A DNA stretch of 64,000 nt. Source: an uncultured Sulfurovum sp. GTDB taxonomy: Bacteria > Campylobacterota > Campylobacteria > Campylobacterales > Sulfurovaceae. The notes under the pieces are model-generated. The model was not told where the DNA came from and searched no databases. It saw only the letters and a program-made list of their open reading frames with translations. Shown here in pieces: positions 43,719 to 54,600 of the stretch (its first letter is position 1; every line of letters begins with the position of its first letter). The stretch is from contig CACVAS010000058.1 in the NCBI GenBank assembly GCA_902727855.1, positions 171,029 to 235,028 on the forward strand. Direction: 5' to 3'. The position numbers and the translations under genes are program-made.

Positions 43719-43832
43719 CGTACCCTTTCACATCGAAACTTTAAATTCTCAATATTTTAACACAATAAAATTTAACTGCATAAATTATACTTTTTTCGCT
43801 AAAATAACTCCAATATATTACGGAGTTTTCTT

Positions 43833-44996
43833 ATGACATTTACAACAACCCTACAAAAAGATGCTATTAAAATCATGTTACTTGGCTCTGGTGAACTAGG
43901 TAAAGAGGTGGCGATAGAAGCACAACGTCTTGGTGTAGAAGTTGTGGCTGTAGATAAGTATGAAAATGCACCTGCACACCTAGTAGCAAACAGAAGCTAT
44001 GTCATAGACATGAAAAATGAAACAGCTGTACTTGAGCTCATAGAAAAAGAGAAGCCCACCTATGTGCTTCCTGAGGTTGAAGCTATTTCTATTTCTGCTT
44101 TATTTGAAGCTGAAAAAAGAGGGTTTCACATCATTCCTAACGCTGAAGCAGTCAATAAAACGATGAACCGAAAAAACATTCGTGTTTTTGCAGCAGAAGA
44201 GTTGGGACTTAAGACATCTAACTATGAGTTTGTCACTACACTAGATGGGCTTAAAGCTGCGGCTTCTCGCATACAATTCCCTTGTGTCATTAAACCGGTG
44301 ATGTCAAGTTCAGGGCACGGACAAAGTATTGCTAAAACTGCTAATGACCTAGAAAAGTCATGGGAGATAGCAAAAGAGGCTAGAGGCGATGCAAGTGAAC
44401 TTATAGTTGAAGCATTTGTACCCTTTGACTATGAGATAACCTTACTCACAGTACGTAATGAAACAGGTACAACTTTTTGTGATGCCATAGGGCATGTACA
44501 AAAAGATGGAGACTTCATCTTATCATGGCAACCGATGCAGATGAGTGACTCCTCACTACAAAAAGCAAAAGAGATTGCTAAAACAGTGACAGATGGACTT
44601 GGTGGTCGTGGTATTTTTGGTGTAGAGTTCTTTGTAAAAGATGAAGAGGTCTATTTTTCAGAGCTTAGCCCTCGTCCACATGATACAGGTATGGTCACAC
44701 TCATTACACAAAGTCAAAGCCAATTTGCACTGCATGTAAGGGCTGTGCTTGGTTTACCACTTGAGTATACAACGTATGGAAGTGGTGCATGTAGTGCCTA
44801 TAAAGCAATCAATGAAAGCCACAATCCAGTACTTGAAATACCAGATGAAGCCTTTTCTCAAAACTCTTTTGTAAGGGTATTTGGTAAACCAGAGTCTCAT
44901 GTAGGACGTCGTATGGCTGTAAGTCTAGTCCTTGATGATGTAGAAACTGCCAAACAGAAAGCTGCAAATATCACAGCACAAATCACAGACAAGTAG
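43833..44996 (+). CDS. purT: Formate-dependent phosphoribosylglycinamide formyltransferase
   Basis: A 387-residue ATP-grasp enzyme making formyl-GAR from formate, ATP and GAR. Features: [45 protein letters not shown] and the metal-binding [15 protein letters not shown]. Allows purine synthesis directly from formate, fitting a chemolithotroph. Functionally redundant with purN at 11.0 kb. Confidence 0.94.
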   Translation: MTFTTTLQKDAIKIMLLGSGELGKEVAIEAQRLGVEVVAVDKYENAPAHLVANRSYVIDMKNETAVLELIEKEKPTYVLPEVEAISISALFEAEKRGFHIIPNAEAVNKTMNRKNIRVFAAEELGLKTSNYEFVTTLDGLKAAASRIQFPCVIKPVMSSSGHGQSIAKTANDLEKSWEIAKEARGDASELIVEAFVPFDYEITLLTVRNETGTTFCDAIGHVQKDGDFILSWQPMQMSDSSLQKAKEIAKTVTDGLGGRGIFGVEFFVKDEEVYFSELSPRPHDTGMVTLITQSQSQFALHVRAVLGLPLEYTTYGSGACSAYKAINESHNPVLEIPDEAFSQNSFVRVFGKPESHVGRRMAVSLVLDDVETAKQKAANITAQITDK

Positions 44997-45006
44997 AGGA
45001 GAAGTC

Positions 45007-45873
45007 ATGGCAATTTTTTCTAGGGTTTTTTTACCGTTGTTACTTTTGCTATACATAGCAACTGAAACCTATATGAAGCTTCAAAATACTTCACTTTGTG
45101 GTGAAGTGGGATGTAAACTTGCAGGTGAACTACTCAATTTTGATAGTATTTACCTTAACTATTTTGGTATGGTTGGACTATTCATACTTATCCTACTAGG
45201 ACTCTCTTCTTTAAAAAAGGAGTCTAGTAAAACACTTTTCTTTACTGTTTTGTATGCCGCCATTGCTTTTGAAGCGACTATTCTTATCTACCAGTTTTTA
45301 GCCAATCCTGAACCTTGTATTTTTTGTTTAGGTATCTTTTTTTCCTTGTTAGTCATTGCACTTTTATCTAGCCCTAAAAAGTTTCTCTTGCCTTTAGGTA
45401 TTGTCATTGCTATAGGTATGGCTCTTAGTACATTAGCCATAAATAAAAACAAGGCTTATATCATTGAAACAGGTACGTACCTCATACAATCTGAGACATG
45501 TTCTCATTGTAAAAAAGTGAAAACATATTTTGCAGATAAGCACATAGACTATCAAACTATCTTGGCACAAGAAGTCAATGCACGTCATTTTTTAAAGTTT
45601 ATCAATATCCAAACTATTCCTGTGTTGGTAGTAAAAACGGCTCATGAAATAAAAATCATTCAAGGTGATAAGCGTATCATTCACTACTACGAGCAACAAA
45701 ACAGTAACGTATCTAAAGATACGAGTACAGCTCCTACAAACCCTCTACCTCAGAGAAGTTCAGTATCCTATAATCCACTAGGTAATGATTTTTTAACCGC
45801 AGGTGCTAACGATGGGGGCTGTGCCTTAACCGTAGTAGAGACCGAACCTTGTGACACCAACACCACACATTAA
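45007..45873 (+). CDS. VKOR-family disulfide-forming protein with thioredoxin-like domain
   Basis: A 288-residue inner-membrane protein. The VKOR part has four helices, the loop pair CGEVGC and the active-site CIFC in the fourth helix. After residue about 155 a thioredoxin/glutaredoxin-like domain follows with CSHC and a cis-Pro region (IQTIPVLVV). The tail carries two more Cys. Such fusions oxidise periplasmic DsbA-type partners and pass electrons to quinone. It overlaps the next frame only before that gene's likely start. Confidence 0.85.
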   Translation: MAIFSRVFLPLLLLLYIATETYMKLQNTSLCGEVGCKLAGELLNFDSIYLNYFGMVGLFILILLGLSSLKKESSKTLFFTVLYAAIAFEATILIYQFLANPEPCIFCLGIFFSLLVIALLSSPKKFLLPLGIVIAIGMALSTLAINKNKAYIIETGTYLIQSETCSHCKKVKTYFADKHIDYQTILAQEVNARHFLKFINIQTIPVLVVKTAHEIKIIQGDKRIIHYYEQQNSNVSKDTSTAPTNPLPQRSSVSYNPLGNDFLTAGANDGGCALTVVETEPCDTNTTH

Positions 45874-45883
45874 AGGAAAGAGA

Positions 45884-46816
45884 ATGAATATAGTACTACT
45901 AGATGCAAAAACGTTAGGTGATGATTTAGATTTAAGCCCTTTAAAAAAGTTTGGTACCCTCACCATCTATGACACAACGAGTAAAGAGCTTACAGCCCAA
46001 CGCATAAGAACTGCCGATATTGTCATCACTAATAAAGTTGTTCTTTCTGCCGAACTCTTAGACAAATCACCTAGACTTAAACTTATTTGTATTGCTGCGA
46101 CCGGTATGAATAATGTAGACTTAAAAGTTGCCAAACAAAATAATATTGTTGTAAAAAACGTTGCTGGGTACTCTACCAACTCCGTTGTGCAACACACTTT
46201 TTCCATGGCACTCTATTTACTAGAAAAAATGGCCTATTATGATGATGTAGTGAAAAGTGGTGCTTGGACTGAATCTGCACTCTTTACTGATGTCAGTCAA
46301 CCTTTTAGTGAGCTAGCAGGGAAAAAATGGGGTATCATAGGCTTGGGTGCCATAGGTAAAGGTGTAGCCAAAGTTGCTACTGCCTTTGGTGCAGAGGTAA
46401 ACTACTATTCTACCTCTGGAGAAAACCTCAATGTTACATACAATCATCAACCACTCGAAACTCTGTTAAAAGAGAGTGATATCATCTCTATTCATGCCCC
46501 ACTTAATGATAATACCTATGACTTAATCAATGAATTTAACCTTTCCTTTCTTAAGGAAAAATCATTGTTACTAAATCTTGGGCGTGGTGGGATTATTAAT
46601 GAAACTGACTTAGCTTTTGAGCTTGACAGACGTGAAATATATGCAGGTCTTGATGTACTTGAGCATGAACCTCTCTTACATGAAAATAGACTAAGAAGTG
46701 TCAAACATAAAGAACGGTTACTTATCACGCCGCATATTGCCTGGACTAGTATTGAAGCTAGAAAAAAACTTCTTGATGGAATACTTGAGAATATAAAAAA
46801 CTTTTTGGAGACTTAA
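45884..46816 (+). CDS. D-2-hydroxyacid dehydrogenase (glycerate/hydroxypyruvate type)
   Basis: A 310-residue NAD(H)-dependent enzyme. The start at 45884 follows AAAGGAAAGAG. Motifs: GLGAIGKGVAKVATAFGAEV (Rossmann), NLGRGGIINETDL with catalytic Arg region, DVLEHEP (Glu) and ITPHIAWTS (His). Exact substrate unresolved; hydroxypyruvate/glycerate is likely by similarity of style. Its stop overlaps the ATG of the flavoprotein gene (TAATG). Confidence 0.85.
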   Translation: MNIVLLDAKTLGDDLDLSPLKKFGTLTIYDTTSKELTAQRIRTADIVITNKVVLSAELLDKSPRLKLICIAATGMNNVDLKVAKQNNIVVKNVAGYSTNSVVQHTFSMALYLLEKMAYYDDVVKSGAWTESALFTDVSQPFSELAGKKWGIIGLGAIGKGVAKVATAFGAEVNYYSTSGENLNVTYNHQPLETLLKESDIISIHAPLNDNTYDLINEFNLSFLKEKSLLLNLGRGGIINETDLAFELDRREIYAGLDVLEHEPLLHENRLRSVKHKERLLITPHIAWTSIEARKKLLDGILENIKNFLET

Positions 46817-48432
46817 TGCTTGATGTTCTTATAATAGGTAGTGGTGGTGCAGGACTCAGTGCTGCACTTTCTGCAAAAGAAGCAGGGGCTTCTGTACTTG
46901 TGGTAGGAAAAACATACCCTACTAATTCACAAACTTCTATGGCACAAGGTGGTATGAATGCTGCTCTTGGTAATGCCGGTGAGGACAATGTCTCCTCACA
47001 TATTCAAGACACCATCAAGTCTGCAAAAGGATTATGTGATGAAAAGATGGTCACACAAATGTGTACCAATGCCCCTCAAACCATAGCATGGTTAGAGCGT
47101 CTTGGTGTTCCTTTTTCACGTTTAGATGTTGAAAGTCCAACCTCTACTATACAAACCGTTGCACAAAGACAAATGGGTGGGGCATCTGCAAAGCGTGCAT
47201 GTTATGCACAAGATTATACTGGTCTAAAAATCCTTCATACGCTTTATGACACTTGTCTAAAAGAAAAGGTTGACTTTTTAAATGAACACTATCTTCTTGA
47301 CCTCATTACTGAAAAAAGTGATACAAACGAAACTACCATTAAAGGTGCCATCTTTTTAAACATACAAAATGGCAAACTTATACAAATTGATGCAAAGTCA
47401 GTTATCATGGCTACAGGTGGGTATGGGAGTCTCTATCATGAACATACAACCAATAGCTATGGTGCTACTGGCGATGGTATAGCTGCTGTACTTCGTGCAG
47501 GTGGTAGGGTAAGCGATATGGAATTTATACAGTTTCACCCAACGGCACTTAAAGGTTCAAGTATCCTCATAAGTGAAAGTGCTAGAGGGGAAGGTGGGTA
47601 TTTAGTAAACTCCGATGGTAAACGATTTGTTGACGAACTTAAACCTAGAGATGAAGTGGCACGTGCTATCTTCTCACAATTTCAAGAGGGAAAAGAAGTC
47701 TTTTTAGACGTACGCCATTTAGGCGAAAAGAAGCTTATGGAACTGCTTCCACAAGAAGTAGCACTTTGTAAACTTCATGAACATGTTGACCCTGCACAAG
47801 AACTCATACCTATAAAGCCAGTAGCCCATTACTCTATGGGAGGTATAGATGTGAGCCCTACTTTAGAAACCATAGGTATAAAAGGATGTTACGCGGTAGG
47901 AGAATGTTCTAATGCAAAAGTGCATGGGGCTAACCGTCTGGGAGGAAACTCCTTACTTGAAATCACAACCTTGGGAAGACTTGCAGGTAGTTGGGCGTAT
48001 GACTATGCAACAACAGCTCAAACATTAAAAAGTACAAATAAGCAACTCAATGAAAACCGACTTCAAATAGAAGCTATTTATGCCAAAGAACATAGCATAA
48101 ACTTTTATGACAAAAGGTCATTACTAGGAAAACTCTTTTATGACAAGGTTGGTATTGTTAGAGATAACACGCACTTAACTCAAGCTTTAGATGAAGTAAC
48201 AACCCTACAAGCATTACAACACAAAATGGGTATTGACGATAAAAATATACCCAACAACACAAACCTCATAGACTATTTAGAGTTTTCTAATGCCTTGCAA
48301 CTTGCACCTATCATTATATCTGCTGCATTAGCACGCAATGAAAGTCGTGGGGCACATTATAAAATAAGATTTGAAACACAAGATGATGAGAACTTTCAAA
48401 AGCATATGAGCTACAAGGAGGAGAAAGCATGA
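46816..48432 (+). CDS. Fumarate reductase/succinate dehydrogenase-type flavoprotein
   Basis: A 538-residue flavoprotein. FAD-binding GSGGAGLSAALSAKEAG, active-site QFHPTALKGS, SESARGEGGYLVN, HYSMGGIDVSP and GECSNAKVHGANRLGGNSLL match FrdA/SdhA. The position that binds FAD covalently in FrdA (S-H-T) is S-Q-T here, so FAD is probably not covalently bound, as in L-aspartate oxidase. No Tat signal, hence cytoplasmic. The 4-nt overlap with the iron-sulfur gene (ATGA) shows they form a complex. Confidence 0.85.
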   Translation: MLDVLIIGSGGAGLSAALSAKEAGASVLVVGKTYPTNSQTSMAQGGMNAALGNAGEDNVSSHIQDTIKSAKGLCDEKMVTQMCTNAPQTIAWLERLGVPFSRLDVESPTSTIQTVAQRQMGGASAKRACYAQDYTGLKILHTLYDTCLKEKVDFLNEHYLLDLITEKSDTNETTIKGAIFLNIQNGKLIQIDAKSVIMATGGYGSLYHEHTTNSYGATGDGIAAVLRAGGRVSDMEFIQFHPTALKGSSILISESARGEGGYLVNSDGKRFVDELKPRDEVARAIFSQFQEGKEVFLDVRHLGEKKLMELLPQEVALCKLHEHVDPAQELIPIKPVAHYSMGGIDVSPTLETIGIKGCYAVGECSNAKVHGANRLGGNSLLEITTLGRLAGSWAYDYATTAQTLKSTNKQLNENRLQIEAIYAKEHSINFYDKRSLLGKLFYDKVGIVRDNTHLTQALDEVTTLQALQHKMGIDDKNIPNNTNLIDYLEFSNALQLAPIIISAALARNESRGAHYKIRFETQDDENFQKHMSYKEEKA

Positions 48433-49169
48433 AAATAACCAAAATAACTGTTATACGTTCCGAATCTAATAGTCCTCGAGTCTATACGTTACCTGATGGT
48501 GAAATGACCTTACTCCATGCACTCTCTCACATCAAATCTACAACAGATGCCACACTCACTTTTTCATCAGGTTGTCGTGCTTCTGTTTGTGGTACCTGTG
48601 CAGTAAGAGTCAATGGGAAAGAGGTACTTGCCTGTGCACACAAAGTGTCTGATGGTGACCTCATTGAACCTCTACAGTACCACCCTGTACTACGTGACTT
48701 AAAAGTCGATAAACATAAATCTATAGAGACGTTAAGTAAGAGTAGTGCATGGCTACAAAACTATACAGAAGCTTCACTAACACACACAGATGAAAAACGC
48801 TCCGAACTCCAAACAGACTGCATACTTTGTGACTCTTGCTACTCTGCATGTCCTGTTTATGCAGTGAACCCAGAATTTTTAGGTCCGTTTGCTCTCACGC
48901 GTGCGTTTCGGTACACTATAGATAAACGTGAAGGAGAAGCTAAAACCATTGTAGATAATATACAAGCTAATGGTGTATGGGACTGTACTCTATGTGGTGA
49001 ATGTACACTTGCCTGCCCAAAAGGCATAGACCCAAAAATGGACATCACTATGTTACGTGGAAAATCAATCGAGTTTGGGTATGATGATCCAACGTTTGCA
49101 CAACAAAACTTCGGAACTCCAGACTTTGGTGGCGGTGGATTTGGGTTTAACCCAAATGGAGGATTTTAA
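48429..49169 (+). CDS. Fumarate reductase-type iron-sulfur subunit
   Basis: A 246-residue FrdB-like protein. [2Fe-2S] ligands lie in SGCRASVCGTCAVRVNGKEV with the next Cys in LACAH. Two dicluster motifs follow: CILCDSCYSACP and CTLCGECTLACPKGIDP. In E. coli FrdB the second motif has Val in place of its second Cys, giving [3Fe-4S]; here a [4Fe-4S] is expected. The C-terminus is an unusual Gly/Phe-rich tail (DFGGGGFGFNPNGGF). No membrane-anchor or CCG-domain gene follows. Confidence 0.85.
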   Translation: MKITKITVIRSESNSPRVYTLPDGEMTLLHALSHIKSTTDATLTFSSGCRASVCGTCAVRVNGKEVLACAHKVSDGDLIEPLQYHPVLRDLKVDKHKSIETLSKSSAWLQNYTEASLTHTDEKRSELQTDCILCDSCYSACPVYAVNPEFLGPFALTRAFRYTIDKREGEAKTIVDNIQANGVWDCTLCGECTLACPKGIDPKMDITMLRGKSIEFGYDDPTFAQQNFGTPDFGGGGFGFNPNGGF

Positions 49170-49174
49170 AAAGG

Positions 49175-49939
49175 TTACTTTTTATTTTTCTTCATATAGT
49201 TGTACGCATCCTCTTTATGAAGATAATATCTTAAGACGTCTGATTTCTTTTTACCTATAAAACTTTGTACCAAATAGTATTTTTCTTCTTTTAAGCTATT
49301 GAAAATATGTACAATGTCCAAGCTATTGACCTTCATTTTTACCATATCTTTATAGACATGGTATTCCATACTTAAAGGTGTACTTGCATACTCATTTGAA
49401 AAGTAAGAAACACTCTCTTCATCAAAAGACATTTTTGCAATACGGTTTTTTGATATGGCAGAAGTCTCATCTAGACATAAATAAAATGTATTATTTTCCA
49501 AGACTCCACTTAAGTCTATATGTTTTCTCTTGACTTTATATTTTTTTTGTACATTTGGATTAATTTTAGGAAGCTTTTTAACCTTTGTATTTGTATGATT
49601 TTTTTGCTTCTTTTCTAATATCTTTTTGTTGATATCTTTTTTTTCCTTGACAACTATCTTTCTTTTTGTGATATACGCATCTTTAAATATTTGCTTATAA
49701 GCATCTAATGCTTTTTTTGCCTCAATATTACTTTTTATAGGTGCATAAACATAGTTTAAATTATTTTTCTTTTCTATAACAAGATATTTTTTATACTTCG
49801 AAGGCTTAATCTTTGCAATGTTTTGTCGTAGTTTCTGGCTATTTTTAAAAACGCCTACCTTTACATTGTAAGCACTATCATCACCAAAAAGTGTTGTACT
49901 ATAAAACAAAAGGGTAATAAAGAGTATCAATTTTTTCAT
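49175..49939 (-). CDS. Exported SPOR-like protein
   Basis: A 254-residue protein with a cleavable signal (MKKLILFITLLFYSTTLFGD). Two regions have the SPOR-type pattern (YNVKVGVFKNSQKLRQNIAK ... DAYIT and YYLVQSFIGKKKSDVLRYYL), separated by a Lys-rich linker. It could bind peptidoglycan glycan strands. The start is 1 nt after the leuC stop, so it is probably co-transcribed with leuC. Confidence 0.6.
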   Translation of the reverse strand: MKKLILFITLLFYSTTLFGDDSAYNVKVGVFKNSQKLRQNIAKIKPSKYKKYLVIEKKNNLNYVYAPIKSNIEAKKALDAYKQIFKDAYITKRKIVVKEKKDINKKILEKKQKNHTNTKVKKLPKINPNVQKKYKVKRKHIDLSGVLENNTFYLCLDETSAISKNRIAKMSFDEESVSYFSNEYASTPLSMEYHVYKDMVKMKVNSLDIVHIFNSLKEEKYYLVQSFIGKKKSDVLRYYLHKEDAYNYMKKNKK

Positions 49940-49940
49940 A

Positions 49941-51221
49941 CTAAATATCTCTTGGGTCAACAATTTTACCTGCTATAGCTGATGCTGCTGCTACGGCTGA
50001 ATTGGCTAAATAAATTTCTGATGTTCTCGCACCCATACGTCCTACAAAGTTACGATTGGTCGTAGCCACACAACGCTCGCCATCACCTAATATACCCATA
50101 TATCCACCCAAACAAGCACCACATGTAGGGTTAGAGACAACAGCACCAGCTTCGATGAGGATATCCATAAGTCCTTCATGTTGTGCTTGCATAAGTATCT
50201 TCTGTGTCGCAGGTGTGACAATCATACGTGTATGACGTGCCACTCTGTTACCCTTCATAATCTCAGCAGCAATCCTGAGATCTTCTATACGTCCATTGGT
50301 ACATGAGCCTATCATCACCTGATCAATCTTAAGGTCATCTTCTACTGCTTGATCTACTGGCTTACCGTTTGATGGCAAGAACGGATACGCAATCACAGGA
50401 CTAAGTTTTGCAGTGTCTATGCTGATGGTCTGACAATATGTTGCATCTTCATCGGGGTGATGTATTTTAGGTTCACCTCTAAGTCCACCATTAACATCAG
50501 CTCTATCATCAAGATATGCCTGAGCCACCGCATCTACAACAAAAATACCATTTTTTGCACCCGCTTCTATCACCATATTAGCAATAGAGAACCTGTCTGC
50601 CATACCAAGGTACTGTACAGCTTCACCTACAAACTCAATCGCCTTGTAAAGCGCACCATCCACACCAATCTGGCGGATAAGTTCTAAAATGATATCTTTA
50701 CCATAAATATGCTCGCCTGGCTTCCCTGTCAATTCTACCTTAATCGTCTCAGGTACTTTAAACCAGTTACCCCCTGTTATCATACCAAAGGCAAGGTCTG
50801 TACTTCCCATACCTGTACTAAATGCCCCAAGTGCACCATGTGTACATGTATGACTGTCTGCACCGATAATGACATCACCAGGGAGTATAAGTCCTTTTTC
50901 AGGAAGCAAGGCATGCTCAATTCCCATATCTTTTTCATCGAAAAAGTACTTAAGGTCGTGCTTATACGCAAATTCGCGAGAAATTTTAGCTTGATTTGCT
51001 GATGCTATATCTTTAGCAGGAATATAGTGGTCCATTACCAAGGCAAAACCATCAGGATTTGCTAACTTTTCTGCACCACTCTCCTCAAATGCTTTAATAG
51101 AAATAGGTGTCGTAATGTCATTACCGATAATCATATCAATATCTACTCTTACTATCTCTCCAGCTTGAACTTCTTTACCTGCATGTTCTGAAAATATTTT
51201 CTCTGTCATTGTTTGTGCCAT
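49941..51221 (-). CDS. leuC: 3-isopropylmalate dehydratase large subunit
   Basis: A 426-residue aconitase-family enzyme of leucine synthesis. [4Fe-4S] ligands: IGSCTNGR (about 305) and NPTCGACLGG (about 362 and 365); the metal-side ADSHTCTHGALGAFSTGMGS is also conserved. The length and style match the LeuC type-2 group. The small subunit leuD is not adjacent. AAGGA precedes the start and a good -10 lies further upstream. Confidence 0.9.
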   Translation of the reverse strand: MAQTMTEKIFSEHAGKEVQAGEIVRVDIDMIIGNDITTPISIKAFEESGAEKLANPDGFALVMDHYIPAKDIASANQAKISREFAYKHDLKYFFDEKDMGIEHALLPEKGLILPGDVIIGADSHTCTHGALGAFSTGMGSTDLAFGMITGGNWFKVPETIKVELTGKPGEHIYGKDIILELIRQIGVDGALYKAIEFVGEAVQYLGMADRFSIANMVIEAGAKNGIFVVDAVAQAYLDDRADVNGGLRGEPKIHHPDEDATYCQTISIDTAKLSPVIAYPFLPSNGKPVDQAVEDDLKIDQVMIGSCTNGRIEDLRIAAEIMKGNRVARHTRMIVTPATQKILMQAQHEGLMDILIEAGAVVSNPTCGACLGGYMGILGDGERCVATTNRNFVGRMGARTSEIYLANSAVAAASAIAGKIVDPRDI

Positions 51222-51267
51222 AAGGTTATCCTTAAATCATACACGACGGTATGGTAATATTACGCGA

Positions 51268-51273
51268 ATTATA
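51268..51273 (-). promoter_or_regulatory. Candidate -10 box of leuC
   Basis: Minus strand reads CGCTATAATTCG, about 47 nt upstream of the leuC ATG. Confidence 0.5.
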
Positions 51274-51527
51274 GCGAAAGTTATTTATGATAAAATTCAA
51301 AACAATATTATATATAGGAGTTGCGCATAGATACGCATCATAAATATACACTAATCATATTCAATCAAGTACAAGTAAATGGTAGTTCTAAAGTGAATTT
51401 TCTCTTATTTTAGAGGTATAAGTGTCTTTTTTATTTTCTATGCGTAATACTGCATAAATAATATATCAGAAATAGGGTTAGTTGAGAGTAGATAATCTTT
51501 TCAAAAAATAAATACTGTTTACCAATC

Positions 51528-51582
51528 CTTAGAGTTCTAAGCGTGTATTTGAACAACTTTATACACTTTTTTGAACTCTAAG
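51528..51582. repeat. Nested inverted repeat downstream of autotransporter gene
   Basis: Outer arms CTTAGAGTTC and GAACTCTAAG (10 bp, perfect) enclose inner arms GTGTAT and ATACAC. It lies in the 413-nt gap between leuC and the autotransporter gene. It could be a terminator, attachment-type or regulatory site. No other structure was recognised in 51274-51527. Confidence 0.6.
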
Positions 51583-51595
51583 AAATATATGGAAG

Positions 51596-51624
51596 GAGGA
51601 AGAAGATAAAAAGCCACCTTCCTC
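51596..51624 (-). terminator. Candidate terminator of the autotransporter gene
   Basis: GAGGAAG and CTTCCTC arms with a 15-nt loop, starting 10 nt past the stop; alternative pairing GGAAGG/CCTTCC. The minus-strand tail is only moderately T-rich. Confidence 0.4.
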
Positions 51625-51634
51625 TCAATTTATC

Positions 51635-54600
51635 TTAAAAACCCCAAGTGATACCAGCACGAGCTGCTGTTCCTGACTCTGGAGAATATGACACAGCGGC
51701 ATTAAGCAATGTATTATCATCTATATAATGAAATGCACCTATAGCTGCTGCTGCTTCACCTTTATATGCACCAAGACCTAAACTAAGCTGTGTATCTTTA
51801 TCTGATTTAGCATTAGGTACAAGAGCTGACATTGCACTCGCCATTGCACCCACACCATTTACTTTATCATTTAAAACATTCACTTTGTTATCCAAGAAAT
51901 TATATTGGTTCATGTTAACTGCATCATAAGGGTTAATACCCGCTGCTACATTAGTAACACGACGCTTCACACTATCATTACCAACTGAAATTGTATTAGA
52001 TTCACTTGCTACTGAGTATTGACCTAATGCCACAGCATTTGTCACACCTGCATTGACCGTAGCGTTTGCACCAAGCGCAACCGATCCACTAGCACCACTT
52101 TGAACAACTGCCTGATTACCTAAAGCAACTCCTTGAGTGGCATTTGCTACCGCTGCATTACCTATTGCCATTCTATCGTCAACTACATTGACATATTGTA
52201 CTTTCTCTTCTACCTCTACAATACGATTGGTATTTGAAGAAATTCTATTTGAATTCACATTAATAGCATTTCTATTTGAAGCTATACCTCTTGTATTGGT
52301 ACTGATATTTAAAGTATTTACATCTACTTTTGCGTCAACAACATTGAGTTGAGCCACATTCACTGCATCGGTATTGGCTACACCTGCAGCTACATTGGTT
52401 ATCTTTCTTTCTGCACCTGGTGCACCTACTGAAACAGTATTAGCTTCATTGGTTACTGAACCAGCACCCAATGCAACACTATTATCATGTGTTGCTTTTG
52501 CATTAGCCCCAATAGCAACACTTTGATCACCAGAAGCTGTAGCATAACTACCTGATGCTTGTGAATCAGCTCCGGATGCAGTTGCATAGCTTCCTGATGC
52601 TATTGCATTATCTCCAGAAGCTGTAGCCTCTGTTCCGGAAGCTTGTGAATGTGCCCCTGAAGCAGTCGCTAATGTTCCAGATGCTTGTGAATGAGAACCT
52701 GAAGCAGTCGCGTAACCTCCTACTGCTTGTGAAAAATGTCCAGAAGCATTTGCCCCTGTGCCTAAAGCTATTCCACTCTCACCTGAAGCATTAGCTAAAG
52801 TTCCTAATGCTTGTGAATTGTACCCTGAAGCATTGGCTAATGTTCCTGATGCTTGTGAATTATTACCTGATGCAACCGAATTAACACCTAATGCTGTACT
52901 TCTATCACCTGTTGCACTTGCATTCGTTCCCGATGCTTGTGAGTCTGCACCGGATGCCATAGCATCTGTTCCGGTCGCCATACTATTGACACCACTTGCT
53001 TCAGCTCTTGTTCCTGATGCTTGTGCATCCATAGCTGAAGCAACTGAACCTGTTCCTGTTGCTATCGCATTCTCTGCTGATGCTGTAGCACTATCTCCTG
53101 TTGCAACACTTGATGCACCTGACGCTACTGAATCAACGCCTGTAGCGATACTTCTATCTCCTGATGCACTTGCATTCGTTCCCGATGCTTGTGAATCTGC
53201 TCCTGATGCCATAGCATCTGTTCCGATTGCCATACTATTGACACCACTTGCTTCAGCTCTTGTTCCGGATGCTTGTGCATCCATAGCTGAAGCGACTGAA
53301 CTTGTACCCGTAGCTATCGCATTCTCTGCAGATGCTGTAGCACTATCTCCTGTTGCAACACTTGATGCACCTGACGCAACTGAATCAACGCCTGTAGCGA
53401 TACTTCTATCACCTGTTGCACTTGCATTCGTTCCCGATGCTTGTGAATCTGCTCCTGATGCCATAGCATCTGTTCCGGTCGCCATACTATTGACACCACT
53501 TGCTTCAGCTCTTGTTCCCGATGCTTGTGCATCCATAGCTGAAGCGACTGAACTTGTACCCGTAGCTATCGCATTCTCTGCAGATGCTGTAGCACTATCT
53601 CCTGTTGCAACACTTGATGCACCTGACGCAACTGAATCAACGCCTGTAGCGATACTTCTATCACCTGTTGCACTTGCATTCGTTCCCGATGCTTGTGAAT
53701 CTGCTCCTGATGCCATAGCATCTGTTCCGGTCGCCATACTATTGACACCACTTGCTTCAGCTCTTGTTCCCGATGCTTGTGCATCCATAGCTGAAGCGAC
53801 TGAACTTGTACCCGTGGCTATCGCATTCTCTGCTGAAGCTGTGGCACTATCTCCTGTTGCAACACTTGATGCACCTGACGCTACTGAATCTGTTCCAGTG
53901 GCTACACTATTGACACCACTTGCCTCTGCTCTTGTTCCAGATGCTTGTGAATCTACACCTGAGGCAACTGAATCTGTACCTGTAGCTGTACTTCTTGTTC
54001 CTGATGCACTCGAATCTACACCCGTTGCAATACTTTGTGCACCTGAAGCATCTGCTCTAGTTCCTGTCGCTATTGCAAAGTTACCTGATGCTGTTGAATC
54101 TACACCCGTTGCGATACTTTGACCTCCTGAGGCATCTGCTCTAGTTCCTGTCGCTATTGAGAAATTACCTGATGCAGTTGAATCTACACCCATCGCTTGG
54201 GCATTCACGCCTGAAGCGTTGGCATTCGTCCCGGAAGCTTGTGAATCTGCTCCACTGGCTACAGAGTCTGTTCCTGTGGCTATACTATTGACACCACTTG
54301 CCTCAGCTCTTGTTCCTGATGCTTGTGAATCCATAGCTGAAGCTACGGCACCTGTTCCTGTCGCTATCGCATTCTCTGCTGAAGCATTCGCATTCGTACC
54401 TGATGCTTGTGAATTATCTCCTGAGGCATCTGCTCTATGTCCTGAGGCTTGTGCATCAAGACCTGAAGCATTCGCAAAACTACCTGATGCTTGTGCACCT
54501 GCCCCTGAGGCAGTTGCGCTATATCCTGAGGCTTGAGAACCAACTCCCGAGGCATTTGTTAATGTTCCTGTTGCTATTGAATCATTTCCTGAAGCATTCG

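Noticed and set aside
51241..51634. Searching the long leuC-autotransporter gap for a tRNA or ncRNA gene
   Set aside because: No cloverleaf, T-loop motif or conserved RNA pattern was found, only inverted repeats.
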